Positions 12,101 through 26,000 of a DNA stretch of 64,000 bases are shown here, piece by piece. The notes under the pieces were generated by a model. It did no database searches and was not told the DNA's origin. It saw nothing but the letters and a program-made list of their open reading frames with translations. The stretch's first letter is position 1; each line of letters starts with the position of its first letter. This stretch comes from Amborella trichopoda (lineage: Eukaryota > Streptophyta > Magnoliopsida > Amborellales > Amborellaceae), in assembly GCF_000471905.2 (NCBI RefSeq), contig NW_006495273.1, positions 7,348,720 through 7,412,719 on the forward strand, given 5' to 3'. A program made the translations under genes and the position numbers.

Positions 12101-13973
12101 TTACTCTTCAATTTTTTTTATACAAATTGAATTAACTTCGATTTTTGGGCATCCACACTTCACAATCAGGCCCACGGAAAAAAAATATAAATGTTAATTT
12201 GCAAAAAAATAAATTGATGAACATACCCCTTGAACATTTAGGAGTATTTTTGGTCAATTTATTTTCCACAAATTATTTGCTACATCTTTTAGGTGGCCTA
12301 GAGGTGGCATACACCTGCAAAATTTCATCTGGACACTGTACTTTTCCCTGTATATATTGTATATAGTTACATGTAAATCCATAGTATATGCAACAAACTG
12401 ACAAATTATGTATATTATATAAAGTACATGTATAATCAATTGAGTATTACAAATCGGAAAAGTAAAATTCCATACAATTAATTTAAAAATTATTTCCATA
12501 ATTTTATCTGGGCAATATCATTGTTTCCAATTTGGATCCCAACTCCTACAAGAGCATGAAAAAGACATTGAAAGACTTCAAATACAGGGAGATTTAACAA
12601 AAATGACTAGCCTTTATTGCCCGATCTCTTATCCTCAACGCTCTGAATGAATATTAAATTTTACAATCACCCAAGATCTATGTGTAACCTCTCTTGATAC
12701 TTCACATTGAATCAACTAAAGAAAAGTTGGATGGGAAATGATTTCTCATAGTTCTTTAAAAATTTCACAATTTGAAGTTTGGATTTTTGACTTGCAAAAT
12801 GCTGAGGAAGCATCTAGGAGCAGAGTGGGGGTTAGAATGCCCCATTTGCGCCCTCTAAAATGGTTGGAACGAACCATTTTGATTGCGAGTCGATGGTGAT
12901 TATTGCCCTCAAGGACAGCATGAGATGGGCTCCTCGGCTAAGGCACGAGGCTACTGGCTCAGGCGCTTAGGCTCCTGCCCTGCCTCAAGGTGTCACTTAG
13001 GTACGTGATGTGGGTGCTTTTTATAACATTGTTGCACTAAGCATCTTTTTCCAAACTAGCTTGCTTCATAATAGTACAATTCAAAGTTAAATTTGACGTG
13101 ACAAACCTAGTAATGGTTGGTCTCACATGCTCTTTTCCTTAAGGAGATATTCACATTAGTGTTAACTCCTAGACAGGGTGTTGCATCTAACTTTGGTGAT
13201 TGTTTTTATTCCATTTAAAAACTCCTTTCTTAATCTTAGTATCTCTTTTAAGATCAATTTCTTGCAAAAAGCTGCTGCACTAGGGTCGGGAATTAAATGT
13301 ATTTGTTTGGCTGTCTTTTGGAGAGATTTCCATCTTTGGATGTAGACGAGCTTTGTGCATCCTGTAAGTTTCATGCATGTTGTGAACACAATGTAATCAT
13401 CTACAACAACCCAAATTGCTAATATGTTCTGCTTGCAATAACCTAGAGTCCTAACATTTGCCAATATGGAAAAGCTTCATGGCGCACTCTTGCATGCTCT
13501 CTACAAATGCACCTTATTCATTGTCAAAGAAAATACAAACTTTGAAGGGGATTTGGTCGATTGCTTCAGCAAACTCATATTGGCTGAATATCAACAATCT
13601 CCTATGAATGATCTGTTTCCAAAGGTATACTTGATGACATTTTTTTGTTGAGTTTGAGTGCTAACGAAGTTCCCTTTTTATTGGAGAATCTGAATTGAAT
13701 TGATTTTTCCCCTAAAGTGCTCATTGTGCAGATTGCAACTGGATTAATGGCCTCATTTGGTTCAAAATGGACAAGCAAGCCTTCCCTTTTCCTTGATATT
13801 TTAAGTTGCACATTGGAATCCTTGATCTGCAATTGCAAGGTAAGATTTTTGTTAAATTCGACCTAATTTATTGCTTACAATGTACTGTTATGAGAATTTG
13901 ACCTTATATTTTAATTATTTGGTAAGTTTTTGAGTGCATCCTTTTTGAGCTATTGCAATATGAGGGAGCTCTC

Positions 13974-14047
<74 letters not shown>

Positions 14048-17000
14048 NNNNNNNNNNNNNNNNNNNNNNNNNNNNNNNNNNNNNNNNNNNNNNNNNNNNN
14101 NNNNNNNNNNNNNNNNNNNNNNNNNNNNNNNNNNNNNNNNNNNNNNNNNNNNNNNNNNNNNNNNNNNNNNNNNNNNNNNNNNNNNNNNNNNNNNNNNNNN
14201 NNNNNNNNNNNNNNNNNNNNNNNNNNNNNNNNNNNNNNNNNNNNNNNNNNNNNNNNNNNNNNNNNNNNNNNNNNNNNNNNNNNNNNNNNNNNNNNNNNNN
14301 NNNNNNNNNNNNNNNNNNNNNNNNNNNNNNNNNNNNNNNNNNNNNNNNNNNNNNNNNNNNNNNNNNNNNNNNNNNNNNNNNNNNNNNNNNNNNNNNNNNN
14401 NNNNNNNNNNNNNNNNNNNNNNNNNNNNNNNNNNNNNNNNNNNNNNNNNNNNNNNNNNNNNNNNNNNNNNNNNNNNNNNNNNNNNNNNNNNNNNNNNNNN
14501 NNNNNNNNNNNNNNNNNNNNNNNNNNNNNNNNNNNNNNNNNNNNNNNNNNNNNNNNNNNNNNNNNNNNNNNNNNNNNNNNNNNNNNNNNNNNNNNNNNNN
14601 NNNNNNNNNNNNNNNNNNNNNNNNNNNNNNNNNNNNNNNNNNNNNNNNNNNNNNNNNNNNNNNNNNNNNNNNNNNNNNNNNNNNNNNNNNNNNNNNNNNN
14701 NNNNNNNNNNNNNNNNNNNNNNNNNNNNNNNNNNNNNNNNNNNNNNNNNNNNNNNNNNNNNNNNNNNNNNNNNNNNNNNNNNNNNNNNNNNNNNNNNNNN
14801 NNNNNNNNNNNNNNNNNNNNNNNNNNNNNNNNNNNNNNNNNNNNNNNNNNNNNNNNNNNNNNNNNNNGAGAGAGAGAGAGATTGATTCCAGACCTTTTCA
14901 GATTGGTGTGGTAATCTATTTGTTTCACTTTATGGTTTATATACTACATCTTTAAGGTGTGATATTGCATTAATACTCTTTATAAAGATAATATATTACA
15001 TCTACATTTCCTTCTTATTATAAAATTCAGCATTGCCCCCACACTGCTCCTGCACATCAATTTTACAACTATACCCCAATGCTGCTCCTAGATTTCACTT
15101 CCTAAGAGCTCCCCTTATGTTGTACACTGGTTTGAACCATGGATGACTTGGCCACAAGAAACCAATGCCTGATCTTCGTCAATGCCTTAATAAGGATATC
15201 GACAATCAGATTTTTGGTTCCAACAAACTTAGCTTCAGTTTCTTGTCCTTTGGTTTTTTTCAAACAAAACATTTTTCGGTTTCTATATGTTTTGTTTTTA
15301 GGTGCCGTTTATAAGGCTGCAACCTTATCTGTGGAAGTAAACATGTCCATATATTGCGCATTTTAGCCTTTACACCTTCAATTGTGAATCTCCCTCACCA
15401 TAGCCAGGTGGCTGCTTCATCTATGCTTCTTCCTTCAAGTCATAGGGAGAAATGCATTTTCCATATCTAGTCAATGTAATGGGCAATCATTTGTAACAGC
15501 AACAGAGAATGAGTCTAATCATCCCCATTTTGACTACTTGACTGATTTGTCTTTTTTGGTCTAATCCATGCTCCTATGCATATCCTTTTTCTACAAGATG
15601 AGCTTTGAACCTTTCAATCGTTCCATCTGCCTTGTGCTTTACTTTAAACACCCATTTGGAACCAACCACATATTTATTGGTCAACCCACTATCTCCCATG
15701 TATGGCACTCATGAAGAGCCCATATCTCTTCATTCATATTTCATAGCTTCTAAGTAGTAATTTCTTGCCTCTCAAGCAAGCATATTTTGTATTTGTCATA
15801 AAGACTTAATGTTGAAGGGTGAATGCTTCACAACTAATTCCGTTTTCAACTGGGTTCTGATTTGACTAGATCTTCTGACTGGGATATCTTGATCATTTGA
15901 ATTGGAGGTCGACACTTGCTAATTACCTGTTACATATTCTCCAATTAACATGGGTTGTCTTCTTTCACCTCTTGCAAGTTGTTATCGCGACCTTGTATTT
16001 GGTCACTTTGAACCTCCAAATGTGTCCTTTCGTTCATTGAAGGCAGTCCAATATTTCAGCAGGTGCAGGTATGTGCTGTCTTTTATAAGTTTGCAATGGC
16101 TTATTATTATGGTTCAGACTTCTGCTGTAAGTGACCGTTGACTGTTAACGTTTGAAATAGTCAATGGGTTTTGACTGGAACTTCTCATTTGGTACATTTC
16201 TGATGACATCCTTGGAGTAGTTCCATGTTCAACCAAGGCCAGTATACCTTGCTGTGCTACTCTCAGTAGGCATTTCCAGCTCGCCGATATTAGATTCCTG
16301 GAATTTCATCTGCACCTTCAGAGGCTAGCAACCCATTCTTGACCTGTCCATCTTCCGCACTAAATGAACCTTCATCTTGCACCTCATGAGATAATAATTC
16401 GTGAATTGCTTTGATTATTATACTGATAACCGTTATACTCATCGGTGTATCCAACAAGTTGACAAACTTCAGCCTTTGGAGAAAGTTTGTTCAGTAGGCT
16501 CTTATAAATATGCTCGTACCACATACACCCAAAGGTCCTTAGCATTGCATAGTCTGGATTCCTTCCATACAACATGAAATAAGGGGACTTTCCATCGAGA
16601 ACTGTAGACGGTAGCCGATTTATAATATGTATAACAGTATGAAAGGCCTCACTCCATAACTCAAGAGGGGCTCCTCGTATGTGCATCATAGAAAGTGCAG
16701 TGTCCCCAATGTACCAAATGTTCTCTTTCAGCTGCACCGTTTTGTTCCAGTGTATCGGGGAAAAATTTCCGGTGACTTACTCCATGACCACAAAGGAACT
16801 TCATGAATTCATTGGAAGTAAATTCACCCCCACTATTACAAACTCAACAACTAGGACAACTGACTTGTCCAATGAACTAATTGGAAAAGAAAGGGAGGGA
16901 AATTGGGGAAATTGGCCCTTTACAGCAAGACTCATAAGAAATGACAAATTGCAGTGGGCTAAACGACAGTGCCATAAACCCAGCATTGCTTGATTCAACA

Positions 17001-20000
17001 CATCAACTTTAGAGACACGCAAGAGTAACTTCTTCAACTCTTGACTTCTTTGATAAGATATAGATTCCCACATTGTTCCCCTTTATGTACATCTTCTGCA
17101 TGAGAAGATCCTTCACATACACAAAACAGGGTGTAAAATGTTTTAGGAATTTGCATAACCAATTAGTGTGACACAAAAACAAGGTTTCTCTTTATTTGTG
17201 GAATAAGAGAAGTGTTGGAAAGAACTAAAGAATCAGGAGAAGAGGACACTGATCCACTTTTTACATGTTAGATGGTGTGGATCATTCCCTCTCCAGATTT
17301 TGCTTTCCCATGATATGGAATTAATTTTGGAAACTTATCAACATACCGAAAAACATGATTGGCTGTGCTTAAAAAGCCAAAACATTTGTAGAGTGAGCTT
17401 CATACAGGTTTGGAAACTTTAGTCACATTATTAGCGATATTGATGAGGTCTAAAACTCATACTTCACCATCCTGAATTTCCAACATTAAAGATGAACCAG
17501 CAGTTGATAGCACCATGTCCTCCTTGCTTGCATAACTGACATATGATATTGGCATTCTTTGCAAGCTGAGTCGATGACCATACCTCTTCCTCCAAAAGTC
17601 ATTATTCCGATCTCGTCCTCTTCATTATCAAAATTTTCGTCCTCTCCCATGATTGTGAGAAGAAGAGAACATGATTCAATGATACAATAAACACATGGTA
17701 CTTAGAGATTAGGCTAACAAGAATTTGTTGTACTTGTACCTAATCATTCTCAGAAACTGGTTTGTCCAATAGTTAGCAAGTTTATCAGTGATGGTCTTTG
17801 TACTTGTGCAGATACTCCTTGATAATAGATGATTTCCTTTTCAAGTTTTGAAATTCCCTTCTAAATTGCGGATACCAGGCTTTTGAGTCTTTGGAATAAG
17901 TCTTGTGTAGACAATTCTGCAATTCTATCACACTAAGTCATCCATAATCGCACACAGCACTTCTTGAGACAACATGGACATAAGGCATGTGACCATTGAT
18001 TGATTTTGCTTTATCCAAGTGCTGTATGTAGTATTTTCATTTGAAACCATATCACAAACTCCCATTTTTATTGTTTTCGTCTTTTTTTTCTTAATCGGCA
18101 TAGGATCAAATCCATCCAAGTGACTCCTAAGGCCAACACTGGAATGAAGGGCAAGATTGACGCTTCAATGCAAGGAAATTAATCTTTTATAAACAAGTTG
18201 GGGAAGAAATGAAGAGTGCAAGGGTTGAACCATTGAATGGGGTTCTTTTTGTTTTTTTGAATTTTAGGGCTCCTTTTTGAGTAATTGATTTTGGTTATCT
18301 TCTTTTTCGAAGAAACTGATTTTGGAGAAACAATGGAGCCTTTCTTTTTGATACTAGAAATCAAGGAAAGATGAGAGAGATTAGGTATAAAAGAATTTAA
18401 TCCGTTAGTTTAAGACAAAGATGAAGTTAGAGTTTATGTGGAGAAATTAGAGGAATATTAAGTGAAAAGAATTAGATGTAGAGCTATTCAGATTTAAGAG
18501 GAAGGAGAAAAGAGGCGGAATTAGCTCTGAGAAGAAGAGGAAAGGAGATGAAATTTGGGTTTATAGGAGAGGATTAGGCTTTTCAGGTTAGGTTTTAGCT
18601 TCGGCTGCCTTGTCACCTAGGCGATATGGTCGAGAAACTGCCAAGGCTTCTAGGCGTGCATGCCCAAGGCAGGAGCCTAGGCGGGCTCAAGGCAGGCATC
18701 CCTTCAAAAAAAAAAAGGAAGGAAGGATGGACTCTCTCTATCTCTCTCTCGGGTACATGTGCTCTCTCTACATTTGAGAAGAAGAAGCAGAAGATGGACT
18801 CCAAGTGTTTGATGAGCGACCTCTCTCACACACATATACACAAAAAGATACGCATTGACCTATATGCTCCCTTTTTCAATGTTGGAAGAAGAAAAAGAAG
18901 AAGACGGCCTCCAAGTGTTTGATGCAAGGTCCTCTTTCTCACATACTCCCTCTCTCTCATTCTCTCTCGACATATCCTCCTAGTGTTTGAGATCTCTCTC
19001 TCTCTCTCACAAATACAGATACAAAAGAGAAAAAGAAAAAGAAAAAAAGAGAATGATCTTTAAGAATTTCATACGAAACCTCACGCACACACATACATGC
19101 GCATGCATACACACACGCACACTAAACACACACACATTCACACAACACATACACACAAAGCATATAGCCTCCACCGCAACCCCTTCCTTTCAGTGCTTTA
19201 AAAGGCGGACCACCTAGTGCCTAAGCGGCTCAAAGAGCTTGACCGCCTAGCCCAAGCCTAGGCGGGTGCCCAACTCCCAGCCTTGAGAGGCCCGCTTATG
19301 GCCTGTGTTGTGCCAAGGGGCGAAAATGCTCCTCGTTGAAGGGAATTTTTGGGTCTTTTTTTTAATAAAAAGGAGGAAAATTGTGGATTTTAGAGCCTAT
19401 TTTAGAGCGAGAAAACCCCCCAAAAATTATTTATTTGTGATTTCTATGAGACCGAAGGGTTTCTCAAAGTTATGAGAAATTGATTTAAACATCACCAATT
19501 GCTATTAAATTTAGTTTTGAAGGTTTTAGAAGTTTATTAGAGGGTTTTTTAGAAGAAATTGATGTGCTATCTTGGATTATGGACTAAAACAATTTTCCTT
19601 TCTACTGGCCGCCCAGGTTCTGGGCGTCTTGGACCCCCACGGCTGCCTAGGTGCCGCTAAGTGTTTTTTGAAACACTACTTCCTTTAGTGACACAAGCCG
19701 CCTGGCTTTGTGTCCGGGCCTCCGCCTTTTTGAAACTTGGGTTTTAGAAAGAAGATGAGCATATCGGTTAGGGTTTTGAAGAAGATGGAGAATATCTATT
19801 AGGGTCTTCAAGTTAGGGTTTAGATGGAATTAAATATATAGGAAGAAGATCAGTTAGGGTTTTGAAGAAGAAGCAAAAGTAGACAGGAGTGAAGAAAAGG
19901 AAGAATTATGGGTATCCTTGATTATGCTGAGATATTCCTTGATCGTTGATTCGATACCATGTAAAAATGAAATGTTAAGAGATGGAGAGGTGAGATGGAC

Positions 20001-23000
20001 TGCAAGTCATTCCACTCCTTTTCAGATTGGTGGGATAATCTCTTCATTTTGTTCTTATATTGCATTCTAGATTGGATACTTGGGGTTTCTGGCCTTTAAA
20101 AGCCTTGAGTGCATGTAAGTATAATAAATCATAGTGGATTCTACACTTAGGTGGGAGAGTGTACTATGGCTGACTGACGTAGAGTTTGGCGGTCTATGGC
20201 CTAGGTCATGTCCAAAACCCTTACCCTTGGGCATGTGGCACTTCCGTTGCCAGTTTATAGAGAGTTATTCTTTCTTGAGGTTGGAGAGATGCTTAGGGTT
20301 GTTTGTAGGCCAGAAGAGCTATGTGGTCTCTTGTGAGGGGATGTAGGCTTGTGAAAGCAATGGCTAAATACTCAACAAAACTTATGCAAGGCATATGAAA
20401 TTGACAATGGCATTTTGGGAAGCATTCCTATATAGAGGGACATGTGTGTATGAGAGAGAGCCCCTTGTACTATAGTGATATGTGCATTTTGACTTGCTCT
20501 TAAGGGGGGGAACCTGTAATCCACATACTAGGACTATGTTTTCACTACTTATTGATCAGTTTTAACAGGCCAATCATGAGCCCTTGCACTAGACTGTGGG
20601 TCGTGGGTCTCATTAGGTTGGTTTGAGAAGACAACTGTGGATCGTGAATCTTGATATGGGTGGAGTGCCTTGATAGTCACTTGTTTTTGACCTATATGGT
20701 AACAATCCACTTCTAAAGGTGTTTCTGTGTTATTAAGTGTTTTTAGAACTCTAGAAATATTGTTTTCAACTAAATATATGTTTTTGTGATTTTTGAATAT
20801 TTTTGAGAATTTTAGAATGATTCTAAATGGCATAAAAAATCCCAAAAGGGTCTGTGATTTTTCTAAAAGGGGGTATTTTAGAAAATAGTGTTTTATTGGG
20901 TGGGACCCACGTGTAGGGGGACTAAGAGCCTAGCCCCACACGTGTGGGGTGCACGTGGCATGGGATGTGCGACCCACACACCCCACATAGGGTGAGGCCC
21001 CTAATTTTTGTTCATGTTGATGATTGATCAAACAACTTGATTGAACATCACGATTTGAGACCACGGTTTTGATTGATCAATATAGGTCATTAACTTCCCG
21101 CCTAACCTTACCTACCCTGCCCTTGCTATCTTTGCCTTCTCATCCAACCTTGAGGCAGATAGGAAGATCGATTTTCCACTCACCGGATACAAGTTCTTCA
21201 GTAGTAGTGCCTTTGTAAATTGGGCTCTGCTTCTTCAATGGAGTGTACGGAACTGCTCGGAGTGCCAGACGAACGACTGCTTCTTCGGTGCAATGTATGG
21301 TAGCAGACAGTGTGAACCTTGTTCCTCAATTCACGTATCCTGTTGATTCGTCTCCAAACAAGAACTGCCGACATGAAAGAGGTGATCCCCACGTCCCGTG
21401 CTTCAATGACTATAATCGCAACAAATCCATATGTGGTGACTTGACTAGTTATGTTTCCAAGAGAGAGATATCATGGTGGAAGGAAACCTTGGTGGTTATT
21501 TTTTTAATTTTGAAAAATATACTATTCGTTGGAAATATCTCTTTAGAAAATCTTTTGTGAGTTTTTGTGGGATCTAGAATATCTTTGCCCAAATTTAGTA
21601 GTATTTTAAATTCCTTATTATCGCTTTGTGGGGGAAAATGAATTCTAAATAATTGTCGAAGATTAGTTTTGCCTGGTTGAAAGTCAAGATTGATTAGAAG
21701 TGGATATCGGTCAAATCTCAGGGGACAAAGTTCCTAAATATTCACTCTAGATCATAATGGTCATCTTAGAGGTGGATAACTCAGATTGTTTCTCTCTCTT
21801 ACCTCATAGATTATCTAAATATTTTGGATAGTGCCAAATCCTAATCTAAATGGGGCACTATAGGGCCCTTGAGCTTTATAAATAGGAGGACCTCCTCATC
21901 CTCTACATGTTTTTTCTTTTAAATTAGTGTTTCATCTTCTTAGGGAGATTACTGGAGAGCACCATGTCCCTCCTTTCTCCAAGGCTAAGGCATGGTAAGT
22001 ATATGGGTTTATGGATGAACTATGTAGAGTTGTTCTTTTTAAAGTCATTGTTTATGTCCATATTATGAGTCCATAAAGGTGGTTTGACATGTTAGTATAG
22101 TATTTTTCTTTTGGAGCACTCCAATTAGTTTTTATTCCATGCAAAATCTTGTTCTATTTACTTGGCAGAGTGGTTACATTGTTTGTTCTATAATACATAA
22201 ATATTGAATTAAGGTGTAAATGGGTCTGTTTGGGACAGGTCAACCCTGACCTGACTGGGTCCTTGTTAGACTGGGACCTGACCAGGACTTGGGTCCGGTC
22301 TAGGTCAATTGGACCGACCTAGTCATGGTCTACATAAAAAATTAAAATTTAATCTCTCTATTTTACAATATTTAAATAGTATATAAGGAATCGGGCTTGG
22401 GTCAAAGCGGTAGCAATTGGGTTTTTATAGCACTACATCTCAAGTTCCATTCCTATGTAACCTTGTCAAAACAAAAGAAAAAAAAATAGTATATAATTGA
22501 ACATTACATGGATATCTACATGGTCAGGTCAACCCCTACTTGAACCCCTTTCGGTATGGATCCGGGCCTGGAGCCGACCCAGGTTGGGTCAAAGTCAAAT
22601 GTACTCGGGCCCAAACCTGTTTAACACCCCTAACTGATATATTTTTGATAATGACAAATAGGAATCATAGTGTTCAAGATGGGAGCTGTTCCGGGTGAGG
22701 AGTGGGTGATTGTTGATGTCTGCAAGCTCCCTACTTTGAGATCCCTGATACCTTCAACATATAATAAGATAGTAAACTTTTCAAGATATTAAAAATTCAT
22801 TACTTTTTTCTAATGGTATATGGATGCACATCTTTATAAAACTTGCAAGTGGGCTGGATGTCTATCTTCTTTGTCTCTGTTTTTTTTTTTTCTAATTGTA
22901 TTCCTGCGTCTTTTTTTTCACTCTCCTTATTTGAGATTGGCTCTCATAGAATATTGCAATTTCCACAATTAATAGAGGAATAGTCATGAAGGGAATTAAT

Positions 23001-26000
23001 AAGTAGAGGAGACTGGGGATTGAATTCCAGAGCTTTGCTGCATACAGTTCGATAATATGTATGTAAATTTACAATACATTTTGTAAATTGGTTATACAAA
23101 GTGTGACATTATTATCCTTGTTTTATTCTAGATGAACATGAAAGAATTAACAAATGCAGCGACCAATATAACATTATGATGAAAACCTGATAATCACTAA
23201 TGGTCAATATAGCCCTTGTTGACTGTTCCTCTCTGTGAAAGCTTTATTATCGATTATATCTTCTTTTGCTTGCTGGACTTTCTATCAGAGAGCCTCCTCA
23301 ATCCCTACATGGTGACATCTGTAATCAGAAATTGAGCCTTTGGAAATCGTTATTCAATTCAAGTAATACCGCTTCCCATGAGTTTTCTGCAAGGTCAATG
23401 CATGCTACAAGTGCAATATTAAGTGATACACATTGCATATAATCACTGAGTGCACTTGCTTACGGTTTGCAATGCCACATTAAGCATGTTTCGGAGTGGT
23501 GGTTGGATGAGTGGAAATGAGGTCTCAGTCCCTTGGTTATAAATTGCCACCATGAATGGTTAAATCTCACTCCTTAAAATTTATGTTGACGACCTCTCCT
23601 CGTGCTGCAGTTCAAATCATTTAACATTCTTGTATTGTTTTGACAGCTACATGTGAGTTGCCATGCAGATGATATACTTCAATTTGTAAATTATTTTGTT
23701 GGAAACTGCCAAAATGCAAGTAGTGATATCCAAAAAGGTGCTGTGAAACTTCTAATTGAAGTTGCAAATAAGAGCATTCAGGTACAAGTTTCAACTGTTT
23801 GTACTAAACTCTCTCAATTGCTCCATTCATGTAAATAGAATCTTCTAATAAATATTGTATGTAATACATACAAACAAAAGACCCTAGCTTCAAACACCTG
23901 CAATTTTTTGATGTGATATCCGTGTGTGTACGTGCCATTATGTGTAATGGAATGTCATTTATTTCCAAATATGACTAGAATTCTAAATCATAACTCCTTT
24001 CTCAGGTATCACGTCATACTTATGCAGTGCTTAGTATTTATGGTGCTGGCCTATATTTTCTAGATCGTGATGTGCTGGCTAGAAAGAGTGGTTTAGTTTC
24101 TGAAACGAGAAAGATTAGAGCTGGCATACCACTAGATGGTGAAGAAACACTGGGGTACTTGCCTGGTTCAGTGACACTGGAGCTCTTGCCTGTTTTTGTA
24201 CTTGAATTGGTTAGTTTTATTCAGAGGGATGAAACATGGGAAAAAACATTTCCTAACCTTGAGGGAGGGCAAACCAGTTTTTCATGTGGTTCTCTGGGCC
24301 TTAGGTCTGATGGTGATAGATCTTGCACACATCTGCATGGTGAAATTTCCTCATTGTCCTTCTTGAATGCCCTGGAGTCCTTGTGCAAGCCTTTTGTGGA
24401 ATTTGTTCGTGTCGAATGGGAATGTCTCCCATTGGAAAATAAAGGAATGCCCTGCTATGTTAGCATAGATGTTGTTCTCTACGCACTCCATCTATTCTGT
24501 GTTGGGTTTTCTATTGGATCCAGGTGATAATTAGAATCAGAGTTCAGCTGTTTATTTCTTCTGAATTTTATTTGTTTTTCAAATTACTTTCTCTGCCATT
24601 GACCTTGCTTCTACCAGTCTCTCATGCCTTCTTTGAGTAGAATGTTTGGGAAGAGCCAATGGAACTGAATCGTTTACACATTTGGTGCAGTCATTTGCTT
24701 GAACAGGATATGGAGAAGCTGCATAAGAGCCTGCCTACTTTTCTTCTTGTAATAGTTGCCTATCTGAAGCTTTCTCTGATGACTCTTGAGAGTCCCCAGG
24801 TAGTTTTTAGTTGTATTCTAGGTATTATTCTGATGTGGAATTAATGCCTTATGACACTCATTATATATGCGAAACGTGGATATTTCAGAGACATGTTGAC
24901 TGCATTGACCATATACTGTCGAGAGGTTGGGTCCGGCCCCAAGATCTCAAATTTCTCATTTCCTCCTTGTACAATATTGTTGTTTCATTGTATAATATGA
25001 AGCAGATGAAAAAGGTACCAGCCTTTCCTTAAACCCTTTTCTGGTCAAATGTCAGGATATTGCCTATTTCCTTACCATATGACAGTGTTAATGCCTTAAC
25101 TATTTTGTTATGTTTATTATTGCAACTTTGCAAGGTTGTTTTTGTACACATGTACATGTATGCTTACATTGTTATCTTGTCTTCATATTTTTTAGCAACA
25201 TTCATGAAAGATTTGCGTTAAGGTGAAGGTTTTGATTTGGTATTTATCCACAATAAAATATTTGATTTGGTTTTATCTAGGATTGTTTCTTGAATGGGAA
25301 TATATAGGAGGATTGGTTCTGAATTTCGATCTGTTGTTTTTTTTTGTACTCTTCACTGTATTGTGCTGGTGAACTTTTTAATGAGATGTCTACATTCCTG
25401 TGTTTACAGGCTAACCTATTTATATGCTTCACCTTTTATTTTGTTCATCTATTAAGTTTAATTCATGGATTGGAGTTATTAGAAAACGCTGGTTTTTCAT
25501 ACTTTGCATGATCGTCATGTAAGGACAATCCGTTTGTAGTTCTGAAAACAGTAGATTAACATAAATAATGTAGAAATATACATTAGGAACATGGGCTTTG
25601 GCTTATCATTTGTTTTGGTGACGGCTTGAGGTCGCCGCGCTAACTTTGAAAGTGTAAATCCCACATTTGCTACCAAAAGGAAAACCAAGAGAAGTACATT
25701 AGCACTTTGAAATGTTAAGTGCATAGCTTCCTGATTTTAATTTTTTTCTATGATGAACCTGTGCAACTGGTTTTTAGTATGACATGTAGTTACGCACATA
25801 GGCACACAAAATGCACACATATGCACCCACAGATACATATATATCATTATATATAGATATATATTCTTAGTTCTCCATTATTAAGTAAGTTGAATTAATT
25901 TTGGTGTCTGCACCTTTAACTATTTGGTGGTCACCTGGTCAAACTTGCTTGTCCATATATCATTGTATGGCTCAATTTGTTGTGCCTACCGCTTCTTCTT

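Larger units (their letters stand above)
18599..19739. mobile_element. hAT-like element inserted in copia element 1
   Basis: Flanked by ggttttag at 18591-18598 and 19740-19747, an exact 8-bp direct repeat. The subterminal G/C-rich ends (ctgccttgtcacctaggcg; and tgtccgggcctccgcctttttgaaac on the right) resemble other elements here. The left end lacks the full terminal repeat, so it may be damaged. The interior contains CT/CA simple repeats and the element at 19191-19678. The limits rest on the direct repeat. Confidence 0.45.
14868..20110 (-). mobile_element. Decayed Ty1/copia element, nested in separase intron 3
   Basis: Read on the - strand, the gene order from high to low coordinate is gag, integrase, reverse transcriptase, RNase H, the Ty1/copia order. 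A primer-binding-site-like gattcgatacca (19948-19959; tRNA-iMet type, reverse-complemented) is followed by the LTR end tgtaaaaatg at 19960. At the other end a G-rich polypurine tract (+ strand ttgcccccacac, 15033) follows an LTR end attcagca. Both LTR remnants share ccttttcagattggtg (14893 and 20020). Every coding part has stops, and most of the reverse transcriptase is deleted. The outer limits are approximate. Confidence 0.7.

Noticed and set aside
13930-14955. Long open frames of 310-341 residues across the N gap
   Set aside because: They consist of Arg-Glu or Ser-Leu runs from the GA repeat plus unknown bases. No real coding evidence.
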